DNA of 45,501 nt from Hyphomicrobiales bacterium (GTDB taxonomy: Bacteria > Pseudomonadota > Alphaproteobacteria > Rhizobiales > Beijerinckiaceae), in assembly GCA_019246665.1 (NCBI GenBank), contig JAFAQA010000148.1:1-45501 (forward strand). The letters are read 5' to 3'. Every line of letters begins with the position of its first letter. Within the stretch, counting starts at the first letter, position 1. Under the pieces are notes generated by a model. The model made no database searches, was not told the origin of the DNA, and worked only from the letters and a program-made list of their open reading frames with translations. The position numbers and the translations under genes were made by a program. Below, one piece after another: positions 1-8,949 of the stretch.

Positions 1-101
1 CCGGAATGTCCGTGATGCTTGTGCGAGTCATCACTCACCTTCAGTGCTTGCGGCGCGAACGCCGCCTTCAGCTTGCCCTCGATGCGTTCCGACATCCGCA
101 T
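1..101 (-). CDS. BolA family protein, partial (3' end lies outside the window)
   Basis: Reverse-strand translation from ATG at 101 gives MRMSERIEGKLKAAFAPQALKVSDDSHKHHGHSG, which matches the BolA pattern (F-P-x-x-L-x-V-x-D-x-S-H-x-H). It sits next to a J-domain gene and cobS, a common alphaproteobacterial arrangement. Confidence 0.75.
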   Translation of the reverse strand, partial: MRMSERIEGKLKAAFAPQALKVSDDSHKHHGHS

Positions 102-275
102 GACGTTGAGGCTCCCTTGCCACTTGAGATCACGGCGTGAATACCCAGCTCGATAAACGTCACGAAGCCTGAGGCTTTCACGCGACGTGCTTTCGAAAAA
201 AATGCCATCGCAACAAGTTTTTTTCACGCTTTGAGCTTGGCGTTAACGGCTTCACGCCACATAATCACGGTAGCC

Positions 276-899
276 ATGGATTTGAACTCGCCCCTTTTCG
301 ATCGCGTCCGCACGCGCCCGCGCTGCGACGAAGCGGTCGCTGCCGAAGCGGAGCCCATCTGCGGACATCCGGGGTGTGCGCTCGCCGGGCTTTACCGTGC
401 GCCGCAGGGTCGTGGCCGGGAAGGGCAATATTTTCATTTCTGCCTCGACCACGTGCGCGCCTACAATGCGAGCTACAACTACTTCAAGGATATGCCCGAC
501 GAGGCCGTCGCGGCTTACCAGAAGGCGGATCTTTACGGGCATAGGCCGACTTGGCGGATGGGTGTCAACGGCTCGGCGGCTCATGGAGGCGCCAAGCTGC
601 ACGAGGCCTTCGCGGATGCGACGCTCGACGACGCTTTCGACCTTTTCGGCAGGCGGGGTTTTTCGCAAACCGGCGGGACGCCGAGACAAGCCTCACCCCG
701 CATCGGCAATGCGGCAAGGAAGGCGCTCGATACGCTTGGTCTCGAGCCTGGAGTCGATAAGACGGCGCTCAAGGCCCGTTTCAAGGAGCTGGTGAAGCGC
801 CTGCATCCGGACGCCAATAGCGGCGACAGATCCCACGAAGATCAGTTGCGCGAAATCATCAACGCCTACAATTATCTGCGGACGGCCGGGCTCGCCTGA
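276..899 (+). CDS. J domain-containing (DnaJ-like) protein
   Basis: ORF 231..899; the likely start is MDLNSPLFDRVR at 276. C-terminal J domain: ALDTLGLEPGVDKTALKARFKELVKRLHPDANSGD (HPD motif). Confidence 0.85.
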   Translation: MDLNSPLFDRVRTRPRCDEAVAAEAEPICGHPGCALAGLYRAPQGRGREGQYFHFCLDHVRAYNASYNYFKDMPDEAVAAYQKADLYGHRPTWRMGVNGSAAHGGAKLHEAFADATLDDAFDLFGRRGFSQTGGTPRQASPRIGNAARKALDTLGLEPGVDKTALKARFKELVKRLHPDANSGDRSHEDQLREIINAYNYLRTAGLA

Positions 900-1193
900 A
901 GGCACCCCGTCCACGAGAACGCCCGGGTCCGCGCTCTTTCCAAGCCCATCCTCAAGCCCTATTTCATTCGCAAAAATTGTTTTCCTTTTTGCCGGGCATG
1001 CTCTAGTTCCATCGGCTGTTCTTTAAGCTGCGGCGCGATCATAGGCGGTGCTTGCAGTATCAGGCCGGCTGCCACGCTTCCGCGCGTGCCTGGATCGTAG
1101 AGATCGTGGATGCTCGGAACTCGTCCGGGTATGGGACGATTGGCGTGCTGATTGAAAGATTGCGGTGGCTCCGTGGCCACGAGCGAGGACGAA

Positions 1194-2177
1194 ATGAACG
1201 CGAGCGTTGAGACGGCACCTCTCCCGGACATGAAGGTCTCGGTCAGACAGGTGTTCGGCCTGGACACCGATATGGAATGCCCCGCCTATTCGACGGCGGA
1301 TGAGCATGTGCCCGATTTCGATCAGGATTACGTCTTTGATCGCGACACCACCCTCGCGATCCTCGCAGGCTTTGCCCATAACCGACGCGTGATGATCTCA
1401 GGCTATCACGGCACCGGCAAATCGACTCATGTCGAGCAGGTGGCCGCGCGCCTCAACTGGCCTTGCGTGCGCGTCAATCTCGACAGCCACGTCTCTCGCG
1501 TCGATCTCGTCGGCAAGGACGCGATCGTGCTCCACGGCGGCAAGCAGGTGACCGAGTTCAGGGACGGCATCCTGCCTTGGGCGCTGCAAAACAATATCGC
1601 GCTTTGCTTCGACGAATATGACGCCGGCCGTCCTGACGTGATGTTCGTGATTCAGCGCGTACTCGAGGTTTCGGGCAAGCTCACGCTTCTGGATCAGAAG
1701 CGCGTCATCAGGCCGCACCCGGCTTTTCGCCTTTTCTCCACCGCGAACACGGTCGGGCTCGGCGACACTTCCGGTCTTTATCACGGCACGCAGCAGATCA
1801 ACCAGGGGCAGATGGACCGCTGGTCGATCGTTACCACGCTGAATTATCTGCCGCATGACCGCGAATCCGAGATCGTGCTCTCCAAGGCTCCGCATTACCG
1901 CACGAAGCAAGGGCGCGACACCGTCTCGAAAATGGTGCGCGTCGCCGATCTCACCCGCAACGCTTTCGTCGCCGGCGATCTGTCGACGGTGATGAGTCCG
2001 CGCACGGTGATCACCTGGGCGGAAAATGCCGAGATCTTCTCTGATATCGGCTTCGCCTTTCGCGTGACCTTCCTCAACAAATGCGATGAACTCGAGCGCA
2101 CGCTCGTGGCCGAGTTCTATCAGCGTTGTTTCGGGCAGGAGCTGAAGGAAAGCGCGGTCAACGTCGCGTTGAGCTGA
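1194..2177 (+). CDS. cobS: Cobaltochelatase subunit CobS (AAA+ ATPase)
   Basis: ORF 1152..2177; likely start [33 protein letters not shown]. Walker [10 protein letters not shown]. cobT lies downstream. Confidence 0.95.
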   Translation: MNASVETAPLPDMKVSVRQVFGLDTDMECPAYSTADEHVPDFDQDYVFDRDTTLAILAGFAHNRRVMISGYHGTGKSTHVEQVAARLNWPCVRVNLDSHVSRVDLVGKDAIVLHGGKQVTEFRDGILPWALQNNIALCFDEYDAGRPDVMFVIQRVLEVSGKLTLLDQKRVIRPHPAFRLFSTANTVGLGDTSGLYHGTQQINQGQMDRWSIVTTLNYLPHDRESEIVLSKAPHYRTKQGRDTVSKMVRVADLTRNAFVAGDLSTVMSPRTVITWAENAEIFSDIGFAFRVTFLNKCDELERTLVAEFYQRCFGQELKESAVNVALS

Positions 2178-2210
2178 GTTTTACGGGCGCTTCGCGCGGG
2201 CAGGCTCGGC

Positions 2211-2909
2211 ATGATCTCTGCCTTGTTCTTCGACGTCTTCGGGACGCTCGTCGATTGGCGCTCCTCGATCGCGCGCGAGGCGAGGGCCTTGCTCGGCTCC
2301 CTTGGTCATGATCTCGATTGGCATTCATTCGCCGAGGTATGGCGAGCCGAATACCAGCCCTCCATGGACGAGGTGCGGTCCGGACGACGGCCTTTCGTGC
2401 GGCTCGATGATCTCCATCGCGAGAACCTCGATCGCATTCTGCCGCGCTTCGGCCTCGATGGGCTCGCCGAGGAGACGCGCGCTTCGCTGAACCGGGCCTG
2501 GCATCGTCTCGATGCCTGGCCGGATGTGCCGAAGGGCATGCGACGGCTTTACGCGAAATTCCGACTTGCTCCCGTCTCGAATGGGAATATCTCGATCATG
2601 GTCGATCTCGCGCGCCATAACGGTTTCTTTTGGGACACGGTGCTCGGCGCCGAGATCGCGCGCGATTACAAACCAAACCCGGCCGCTTACCTTGCCTCGG
2701 CGCGTGCGCTCGATCTCGAGCCGTCAGCCTGCATGATGGTCGCGGCGCATTCCTCCGATCTGGCGGCGGCTGCGAAATGCGGGCTGAAGACAGCGCATGT
2801 GGCGCGTCCGAACGAGCACGGGCCGGGGACGGGCGAAACGAAGCCATCGGTCCCGATTGATTTCGCCGCCCGCGACATCGGCGATTTGGCTGATATATTG
2901 AAGGCATGA
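2211..2909 (+). CDS. Haloacid dehalogenase type II (HAD superfamily hydrolase)
   Basis: [24 protein letters not shown] (HAD motif I DVFGT), APVSNGN motif and DYKPNPAAY motif. Overlaps the cobT start by 4 nt. Confidence 0.9.
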   Translation: MISALFFDVFGTLVDWRSSIAREARALLGSLGHDLDWHSFAEVWRAEYQPSMDEVRSGRRPFVRLDDLHRENLDRILPRFGLDGLAEETRASLNRAWHRLDAWPDVPKGMRRLYAKFRLAPVSNGNISIMVDLARHNGFFWDTVLGAEIARDYKPNPAAYLASARALDLEPSACMMVAAHSSDLAAAAKCGLKTAHVARPNEHGPGTGETKPSVPIDFAARDIGDLADILKA

Positions 2910-4798
2910 CCCTTATCTCGAACCGCAAGCCGGGCGCCCCCAGGCCAGCGCCCACCGAACCGCTCAAGCAGGCGGTCGCAGGGTGCATGCGCGCCCTTGC
3001 GCGCCGACCCGAGATCGAGATCGTCTACGCTTCCGACAAGCCGGCGCTCTTCGGAGCCGAGAAGGCGCGCCTTCCCGAGCCGCCGCGCAAGCCTTCCGCC
3101 GCTGACGTCGCGGTGCTCCGAGGTCACGCCGATTCGATGGCGCTCAAGCTTGCGTGTCACGACCCCGCCGTGCACCGGCGGCTTGCGCCGCAAGGACCTG
3201 ACGCGCGTGCGCTCTTCGATTCGGTGGAGCAGGCGCGCGTCGAGGCCATCGGCGCAAAGCGCATGGAAGGCGTGGCGTCAAATCTCTCCGCCATGCTGCA
3301 GGACCGCTATCATCGCGGCGCGAAATACGAGGACATCACGGATCGAGCGGATGCCCCGATCGAGGACGCCGTCGCGCTTATGGTGCGCGAGCGCCTCACA
3401 GGCGAGTCGCCTCCGCCCGCCGCGAGCAAGCTTGTCGATCTTTGGCGTGCCGAAATCGATGCGAAGGCCGGCGCGGAGCTCGATCGGCTCGACGGGAAGA
3501 TCGAGGATCAGCGCGCTTTCGCTCGCATCATGCGCGACGTTCTTGCTCATCTCGACATGGCGGAAGCCACCGAGCTCGAAAGCGAGGAGACCGAGGAGAG
3601 CGAAGAGGATCAATCCGACGAGAACCAGCAGCAGGAAGGCGAAGAAAGCGAAGAAGGATCTTCGCGCGAGCAGGCCGAGATGGAATCGAGCGAAGCTGCC
3701 GCCGAGGAGCTCGAGGACGGCATGAGCGAGGAATCGGACGCGCCTTCCGGAGAATTGCCGGACGAATCCGATGAAGCCGATTCCGAGGAGGCATCCGAAG
3801 CCTGGCGGCCCCCTTCGTCGGGCGCAAACGAGCGGCGCGCACCCGACTATAAGGCATATCTCACGAAGTTCGACGAGGTGATCGCGGCCGAGGAATTATG
3901 CGATCCTGAAGAGCTCACGCGTCTGCGCGGCTATCTCGACAAGCAGGTGCAGAACCTTCAAGGCGTCGTGGCGCGCCTCGCCAACCGGCTCCAGCGCCGG
4001 CTCTTGGCGCAGCAGAACCGCTCCTGGGAGTTCGATCTGGAGGAGGGCATGCTCGACGCGGCCCGCCTGCCACGCGTCATCATCGATCCGTTCCAGCCGC
4101 TTTCCTTCAAGCAGGAGAAGGACACCAATTTCCGCGACACGGTGGTAACGCTGCTTCTCGACAATTCGGGCTCGATGCGGGGCCGGCCGATCACCGTGGC
4201 GGCGACTTGCGCCGATATCCTGGCGCGCACGCTCGAGCGCTGCGGCGTCAAGGTCGAAATTCTCGGCTTCACCACGCGCGCTTGGAAGGGCGGCCTTTCG
4301 CGCGAAGCCTGGTTGCAATCGGGCAAGCCCGCCAATCCGGGCCGGCTCAATGATCTTCGGCACATCATCTACAAGGCCGCCGACGCGCCCTGGCGGCGCG
4401 CGCGCAAGAATCTCGGGCTCATGATGCGCGAAGGTCTCCTCAAGGAGAACATCGACGGAGAAGCGCTCGACTGGGCGCATCGGCGTCTCGTGCATCGGTC
4501 CGAGCAGCGGCGCATCCTGATGATGATCTCGGACGGCGCGCCGGTCGATGATTCCACCCTCTCGGTGAACCCCGGCAATTACCTCGAACGGCATTTGCGC
4601 CACGTGATCGAGGACATCGAGACGCGCTCCCCGGTCGAGCTCATCGCCATCGGCATCGGCCATGACGTGACCCGTTATTATCGCCGCGCCGTCACGATCG
4701 TCGATGCCGAAGAGCTCGGCGGCGTGATGACCGAGAAGCTCGCCGAGCTGTTCGATGAGAATGCGGCACCGGCAACGCCAAGGCACCGCGCGGCGTAG
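2906..4798 (+). CDS. cobT: Cobaltochelatase subunit CobT (VWA domain, acidic central region)
   Basis: 630 aa. Acidic E/S-rich linker, then a MIDAS-type DNSGSMRG motif and a C-terminal [23 protein letters not shown] segment typical of CobT. Confidence 0.95.
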   Translation: MTLISNRKPGAPRPAPTEPLKQAVAGCMRALARRPEIEIVYASDKPALFGAEKARLPEPPRKPSAADVAVLRGHADSMALKLACHDPAVHRRLAPQGPDARALFDSVEQARVEAIGAKRMEGVASNLSAMLQDRYHRGAKYEDITDRADAPIEDAVALMVRERLTGESPPPAASKLVDLWRAEIDAKAGAELDRLDGKIEDQRAFARIMRDVLAHLDMAEATELESEETEESEEDQSDENQQQEGEESEEGSSREQAEMESSEAAAEELEDGMSEESDAPSGELPDESDEADSEEASEAWRPPSSGANERRAPDYKAYLTKFDEVIAAEELCDPEELTRLRGYLDKQVQNLQGVVARLANRLQRRLLAQQNRSWEFDLEEGMLDAARLPRVIIDPFQPLSFKQEKDTNFRDTVVTLLLDNSGSMRGRPITVAATCADILARTLERCGVKVEILGFTTRAWKGGLSREAWLQSGKPANPGRLNDLRHIIYKAADAPWRRARKNLGLMMREGLLKENIDGEALDWAHRRLVHRSEQRRILMMISDGAPVDDSTLSVNPGNYLERHLRHVIEDIETRSPVELIAIGIGHDVTRYYRRAVTIVDAEELGGVMTEKLAELFDENAAPATPRHRAA

Positions 4799-4840
4799 AG
4801 AACGGGCAAGCGCTTCCGCGCATTTTCGCGAAAGGCAGAT

Positions 4841-4889
4841 CTAGAGCATGATCCGCAAAACTGCCCCCACTTTTGCGACAAGATCATGC
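4841..4889. repeat. Palindromic intergenic repeat of the rhizobial GAGCATGATC type
   Basis: CTAGAGCATGATCCGCAAAACTGCCCCCACTTTTGCGACAAGATCATGC. Arms GCATGATC..CGCAAAA and TTTTGCG..GATCATGC are complementary. Related degenerate copies occur near 17770 and 32875. Confidence 0.65.
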
Positions 4890-5000
4890 GGAAAAACAAA
4901 AAGATAACCTGACGCTACTGATCTCATCTAAACGCAGCGCGTTCTAAGCCCTCGCATCATAAGGCGGCTCTCGGGGGAATGAGGGCGAAACAGGCACCCT

Positions 5001-6170
5001 CTACGGGGAGCGCCCGAGGCTGAGCGCGACGGGCAGGGCGAGCGCGCATAAGGCCGCCATGGCCCAAAACCCGCCGACGCCGAAATGCTCATAAAGCCAG
5101 CCCGAAGCCAGCGTAAGCGCTGCATTCGCGGCGCCGGCGGCAAGCGTGCCGTAAAGTGCCTGGGCGGTCGCGGCGAGACGCTTCGGCACGGTTTCGGCGA
5201 TGACACGCATGCAGGCGAGGTGGAAAAGCGCAAAGGTGAAGCCGTGCAGCGGCTCGACGAGCGAGAGCGCAATCACTTGCGTGCTCAGCGCGAGGACGGC
5301 CCAGCGCAAGATGCCGAGGCCCGCCGCGAGCGCCGCGGCCCGCCCTGGTCCGAGGTGATTGATGAGGGCGGGGCCAACGAGAAAGAACATGACGACCTCG
5401 GCCGAGACCGATTCGGACCAGAGCAGGCTCGCCGTCCCCGTGTCGATGCCGGCCGCATTCCAGCTGATCATTGCGAAACTGTCGTGCATCGCATGGCTGC
5501 CGAGCACCAGGGCGGCCGCCAACATGAGCCGCCTATATACGGGTATCCGCAGCAAGGTGAGCACCCCGCTCTTTTCCTGTTGTCCGGCATCGGATGGGGA
5601 CTCGACGATATTTGGCAGCGGCAGCGCGCAAAGCGCAGCGGCACCCAAGAGGATGGCGTTGAGCCAAAGCGTCACCACCAGCCCAAACGGACGCGCAGCC
5701 TCGCCCGCGAGAACCGAGCCGGCCACGAATGCCGCCGAGCCGACGCCGCGGACCCAGCCATATTGGAAGGGTTTGGCTCCCGATTTCGGCTCGGGGGTTC
5801 CGGAGGCCGAAAGTGCCAGGGCATCCGAAAGGGGCGCAAGGGGCGCCAAAAGGGAGGCTTGCAGGAGCGCAACGGGGAGCAGCATCAAGAGCCCCTGCGC
5901 GGGCAGAAAGAGGAGGGCGCAGGCTCCCGCCGCGGCAGCGCAGAAGGCGAGTAGCCGCCCCCACAGGCGATAACGGTCCGCGAGACGCCCGACGAGCGGG
6001 CCAGCGAAGAGCCTGATCGCCGTTGACGAGGCGAGCACGAGCCCAATCTCTTCGGCACCAAGGCCTCGGCTGCTGAGAAAAGCAGGCAGAAAAGGGGAAG
6101 ACACTCCGAAGGCCGCGTAAAGGGCCGCGTAAAGGAGGATGAACCTCATCAGGATGGAGAAGCGGAGCAA
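5001..6170 (-). CDS. MFS transporter (MFS_1-like / PPP-type)
   Basis: 389 aa with about 12 hydrophobic segments: MRFILLYAALYAAFGVSSPFLPAFLSSRGLGAEEIGLVLASSTAIRLFAGPLVGRLADR. Confidence 0.85.
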   Translation of the reverse strand: MLRFSILMRFILLYAALYAAFGVSSPFLPAFLSSRGLGAEEIGLVLASSTAIRLFAGPLVGRLADRYRLWGRLLAFCAAAAGACALLFLPAQGLLMLLPVALLQASLLAPLAPLSDALALSASGTPEPKSGAKPFQYGWVRGVGSAAFVAGSVLAGEAARPFGLVVTLWLNAILLGAAALCALPLPNIVESPSDAGQQEKSGVLTLLRIPVYRRLMLAAALVLGSHAMHDSFAMISWNAAGIDTGTASLLWSESVSAEVVMFFLVGPALINHLGPGRAAALAAGLGILRWAVLALSTQVIALSLVEPLHGFTFALFHLACMRVIAETVPKRLAATAQALYGTLAAGAANAALTLASGWLYEHFGVGGFWAMAALCALALPVALSLGRSP

Positions 6171-6182
6171 GGAGGAAGTCCC

Positions 6183-6389
6183 TCAATCTTTTTCGTGGGG
6201 CCTTTCGCTCATCGCCTCGTCCTCATCGGTGTCCTCCGGCTCCGAGACGGGGATCGCATAGGCCCCCTTGAGCCAGCGCCCGAGGTCGATATCAGCGCAA
6301 CGGCGCGAGCAGAAGGGCGTGAATGGCTCGGCGGGAGGCTTGCCGCAGATCGGGCAGCGCTTGCTAGTCCTGCTTTCACCCCTCATCAC
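6183..6389 (-). CDS. yacG: DNA gyrase inhibitor YacG (zinc-binding)
   Basis: CPICGKPPAEPFTPFCSRRCADIDLGRWLKGAYAIPV, the canonical YacG four-cysteine motif. Confidence 0.93.
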   Translation of the reverse strand: MMRGESRTSKRCPICGKPPAEPFTPFCSRRCADIDLGRWLKGAYAIPVSEPEDTDEDEAMSERPHEKD

Positions 6390-6564
6390 CGTTGCAGCCG
6401 GCTCACTGCACCGCCTCGGAAGGGCGCATTGAGGGGTTTTCTCCGCAGGCCTATCGCGCCAGACTCCGTATCACGATCTGCAATATCGCCCGAGCGGTTT
6501 TGCGAAAGGAAATGGTAGAATGGCAAAGCGAAACCCTCTCTCACTCTCTCGGCTTGGCTCAATC

Positions 6565-6579
6565 TACCCCTTTGGGGTA
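6565..6579. promoter_or_regulatory. Perfect palindrome TACCCC-TTT-GGGGTA, candidate autoregulatory operator of the downstream TA locus
   Basis: 6-bp arms with a 3-nt spacer, about 10 bp upstream of the most plausible toxin start at 6590. Confidence 0.55.
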
Positions 6580-6589
6580 TACAAGCCTT

Positions 6590-6936
6590 GTGGCGGCACT
6601 GACTCTTATAACGGTTGTCGAGACTAGTCCCTATCTCACGATGGTGTCGGGCATAATGAATGAGGCCGAAAGGACAGCGGTGGTCAACATGATCGCGTCA
6701 AACCCAACGGCTGGAGATCTGATCCAGGGGACCGGAGGCCTGCGAAAAGTTCGCGTTCCTTTGCGGGGTCGCGGGAAGCGCGGAGGCGGGCGGGTTATCA
6801 CTTTTTTTGCGACAGTGACATGCCGGTCTTTTTGATTGCGGCATATGCCAAGAACGATCGCAACGATCTCGATCAGAAGCAGCGCAGCGCTGCCAAGGCG
6901 CTCACCCAAGCCATCCGTGCTCAATACGGGAGATAG
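6590..6936 (+). pseudogene. RelE/HigB-type toxin, interrupted at a T7 tract (pseudogene, programmed -1 frameshift or sequence error)
   Basis: Frame 0 (ORF ending 6835): VAALTLITVVETSPYL...AERTAVVNMIASNPTAGDLIQGTGGLRKVRVPLRGRGKRGGGRVITFF. In the -1 frame it continues CDSDMPVFLIAAYAKNDRNDLDQKQRSAAKALTQAIRAQYGR* to 6936. Together these rebuild a normal RelE-like toxin. An antitoxin follows 4 bp later. Confidence 0.75.
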
Positions 6937-6940
6937 GCCG

Positions 6941-7282
6941 ATGAACAGAAGAGATTTCGAGGGGCTGATGGCAGGGCTCAACGACGCTCTGTCATATGCC
7001 AACGGCAAAGCGAGCGCCGGAGCCCGCGAGCATCGCGTCGAAGTCAATCATACCTTTGTTGGGACCACGAGACTAAAGGCGGGACTGACGCAGGAAGAAT
7101 TCGCCAAGGTCACTGGCGCCTCTCTCGGCACAGTGCGCAAATGGGAGCGCGGTGAGCGCGTTCCTTCCGGGGCGGCTGGAATGCTCATACGAATTCTCGC
7201 GCGCGAGCCCAAGTTGGTGATCCAGGAAGCTGGCCTCGTACGCAAGAAATTGCGGGGTCAGCGGCGAGCCAAGGCGGCGTGA
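6941..7282 (+). CDS. HTH (Xre/NadS-like) antitoxin
   Basis: MNRRDFEGLMAGLNDALSYANGK...TRLKAGLTQEEFAKVTGASLGTVRKWERGERVPSGAAGMLIRILAREPKLV; HTH typical of COG2944-type antitoxins paired with RelE-like toxins. Confidence 0.85.
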   Translation: MNRRDFEGLMAGLNDALSYANGKASAGAREHRVEVNHTFVGTTRLKAGLTQEEFAKVTGASLGTVRKWERGERVPSGAAGMLIRILAREPKLVIQEAGLVRKKLRGQRRAKAA

Positions 7283-7328
7283 GCTTATAGCTGCCTGCGG
7301 TGTCCCAGGCCGCGCGTTAAGCGCTTTC

Positions 7329-8219
7329 ATGCGCGAGGGCCTCATTCCCCACAAGATCACGACGATCTTGCGTCTCACCACGACGCCAGATCGAGCGCGT
7401 GTCCTCACGGAAGCGCTCGCTGAGGTTTTCGATCCGGAAAATTCCGCGGTCGCCGCCTTCGAGCAGAAGGACGGAAGCTGGCTCGCCGAAATCTATTTCG
7501 CCGAGGAGCCGGACAGAAAGGCGGTTGCGGATCTCGTCGCGCTCATCATGGGCAAGACCACGGCGGGCACGCTTCGTTTCGAAGCGCTCGCCGCGAAGGA
7601 TTGGGTGGCCGCGAGCCTCGAGGGGCTGAGACCCATCCGCGCCGGTCGTTTTCTCGTGCATGGCGCGCATGATCGCGCTCTCGTGCTCCCAAACGATATC
7701 GGCATCGAGATCGAGGCTTCACTCGCCTTCGGCACGGGCCATCACGGCACCACGAGGGGCTGTCTCTTGGCGCTCGATCGGGTCATCAAGCAAGAGCGTC
7801 CCGCGCGCGTGCTGGATGTGGGCACCGGCACGGGCGTGCTCGCCATCGCGGCCGCCAGGGCATTGCGAAGCGAGATCGTCGCGGGCGACATCGACCCGAT
7901 CGCGATCGAGGTGGCGCGTGAGAATGCGGGCCGCAACGGCGTTGCCTCTCGTCTTCGCCTCTATTGCGCGGCTGGCCTTCGACACCCGCTCGCCGACAAG
8001 CCTTCGAGCTTCGATCTCATCCTCGCCAACATTCTCGCAAGGCCGCTCGCGCAGCTTTCGCCTACTCTCGCCCGGGCCTTGTCGGAGAATGGCAAGCTCG
8101 TCATCTCCGGCTTGCTGGAATCGGATGTCGCACTCGCGCTCTCGGCGTTCGGCAGACAAGGGCTTCACCTCGACCGGCGCTACCTCATCGAAGGCTGGGC
8201 CACCTTGATCCTGCGTTGA
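7329..8219 (+). CDS. prmA: Ribosomal protein L11 methyltransferase
   Basis: SLAFGTGHHGTTRGCLLAL, VLDVGTGTGVLAIAAAR, GDIDPIAIEVARENAGRNGV and DLILANILARPL motifs. Confidence 0.93.
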   Translation: MREGLIPHKITTILRLTTTPDRARVLTEALAEVFDPENSAVAAFEQKDGSWLAEIYFAEEPDRKAVADLVALIMGKTTAGTLRFEALAAKDWVAASLEGLRPIRAGRFLVHGAHDRALVLPNDIGIEIEASLAFGTGHHGTTRGCLLALDRVIKQERPARVLDVGTGTGVLAIAAARALRSEIVAGDIDPIAIEVARENAGRNGVASRLRLYCAAGLRHPLADKPSSFDLILANILARPLAQLSPTLARALSENGKLVISGLLESDVALALSAFGRQGLHLDRRYLIEGWATLILR

Positions 8220-8316
8220 ACCTGGTGCCTGTGACCCGAGGTGATATTCGCCAAGGGCCAGAACATGAGAGTGAAAAGATGAAGGTAGGCTCCCCACGAG
8301 ATATTTGGTCTTCCCG

Positions 8317-8365
8317 TCTCACAACTCATTCCTCACCACTTGCCACTCCCGATTCACTACCGACT
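8317..8365. repeat. 7-nt-periodic repeat (TCTCACA ACTCATT CCTCACC ACTTGCC ACTCCCG ATTCACT ACCGACT)
   Basis: Heptad spacing of a CTC/CTT-type core read directly from the sequence, just upstream of the thioesterase start. Confidence 0.5.
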
Positions 8366-8381
8366 GTGCGCCAAGAGAGAG

Positions 8382-8771
8382 ATGATGCCGATTTTCGGAG
8401 CCGAGATTCCTTTTGCCCAATACTGCGGCGTCGAGCCCCTCGATACGGATGACGGGCGGACCTTGCTTCGTCTCGTGCTTGGGCCTCAACACCTCAACAA
8501 CGTCGGCATGGCGCATGGGGGCGTCACCTGCACGCTTCTCGATATCGCAATGGGCTCGGCTGCCCGGCGGCACGTCGATCTTCCGGTGATGACGCTTGAC
8601 ATGCAGACGAGCTTCATCGCGCCGGGCCGTGGCATCCTCGTCGCCGAGGGCCGCGTCGTGCGCGCGGGCCGTTCCGTCATCTTCAGTGAAGGCGAGGTGA
8701 GGATGCCGGGCGGCGAACTCGTCGCCAAAGGGAGCGGCCTTTTCAAGCCGGTTCATTCGCTTCGCTCATGA
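8382..8771 (+). CDS. PaaI family thioesterase (hotdog fold)
   Basis: MMPIFGAEIPFAQYCGVEPL...NNVGMAHGGVTCTLLDIAMGSAARR...TLDMQTSFIAPGRGILVAEGRVVRAGRSVIFSEGEV. ORF track starts at 8340 (TTG); ATG 8382 is preceded by AGAGAGAG. Confidence 0.85.
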   Translation: MMPIFGAEIPFAQYCGVEPLDTDDGRTLLRLVLGPQHLNNVGMAHGGVTCTLLDIAMGSAARRHVDLPVMTLDMQTSFIAPGRGILVAEGRVVRAGRSVIFSEGEVRMPGGELVAKGSGLFKPVHSLRS

Positions 8772-8773
8772 GA

Positions 8774-8852
8774 GCAAGTAGCGAGTAGCGAGTAGCTAAT
8801 CGTGAGTTGCGAGTGAGCGCTTCCTATTCGCTACTCGCTATTCGCTACTCGC
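8774..8852. repeat. Self-complementary heptad repeat: GCRAGTA units followed by inverted TAYTCGC units
   Basis: GCAAGTA GCGAGTA GCGAGTA GCTAATC GTGAGTT GCGAGTG ... TATTCGC TACTCGC TATTCGC TACTCGC. The left and right arms are complementary. Confidence 0.8.
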
Positions 8853-8949
8853 TTCCACCAGCGTTGCCATCGCTCGACGGATCGGCTTAATTCGAAGGCG
8901 AGCCGAGATGAACTGAGCGCTGTCGTCGCTCTTGGGCCGGGAGGATGGG

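Noticed and set aside
951-1193. Possible cobalamin riboswitch before cobS
   Set aside because: No B12-box-like GCCACTG conserved core or supporting structure recognised in the leader; an Infernal search with the Cobalamin model would settle it.
3560-3795. Glu/Ser-rich low-complexity stretch in cobT
   Set aside because: An acidic linker is a normal feature of CobT, not a novel repeat.
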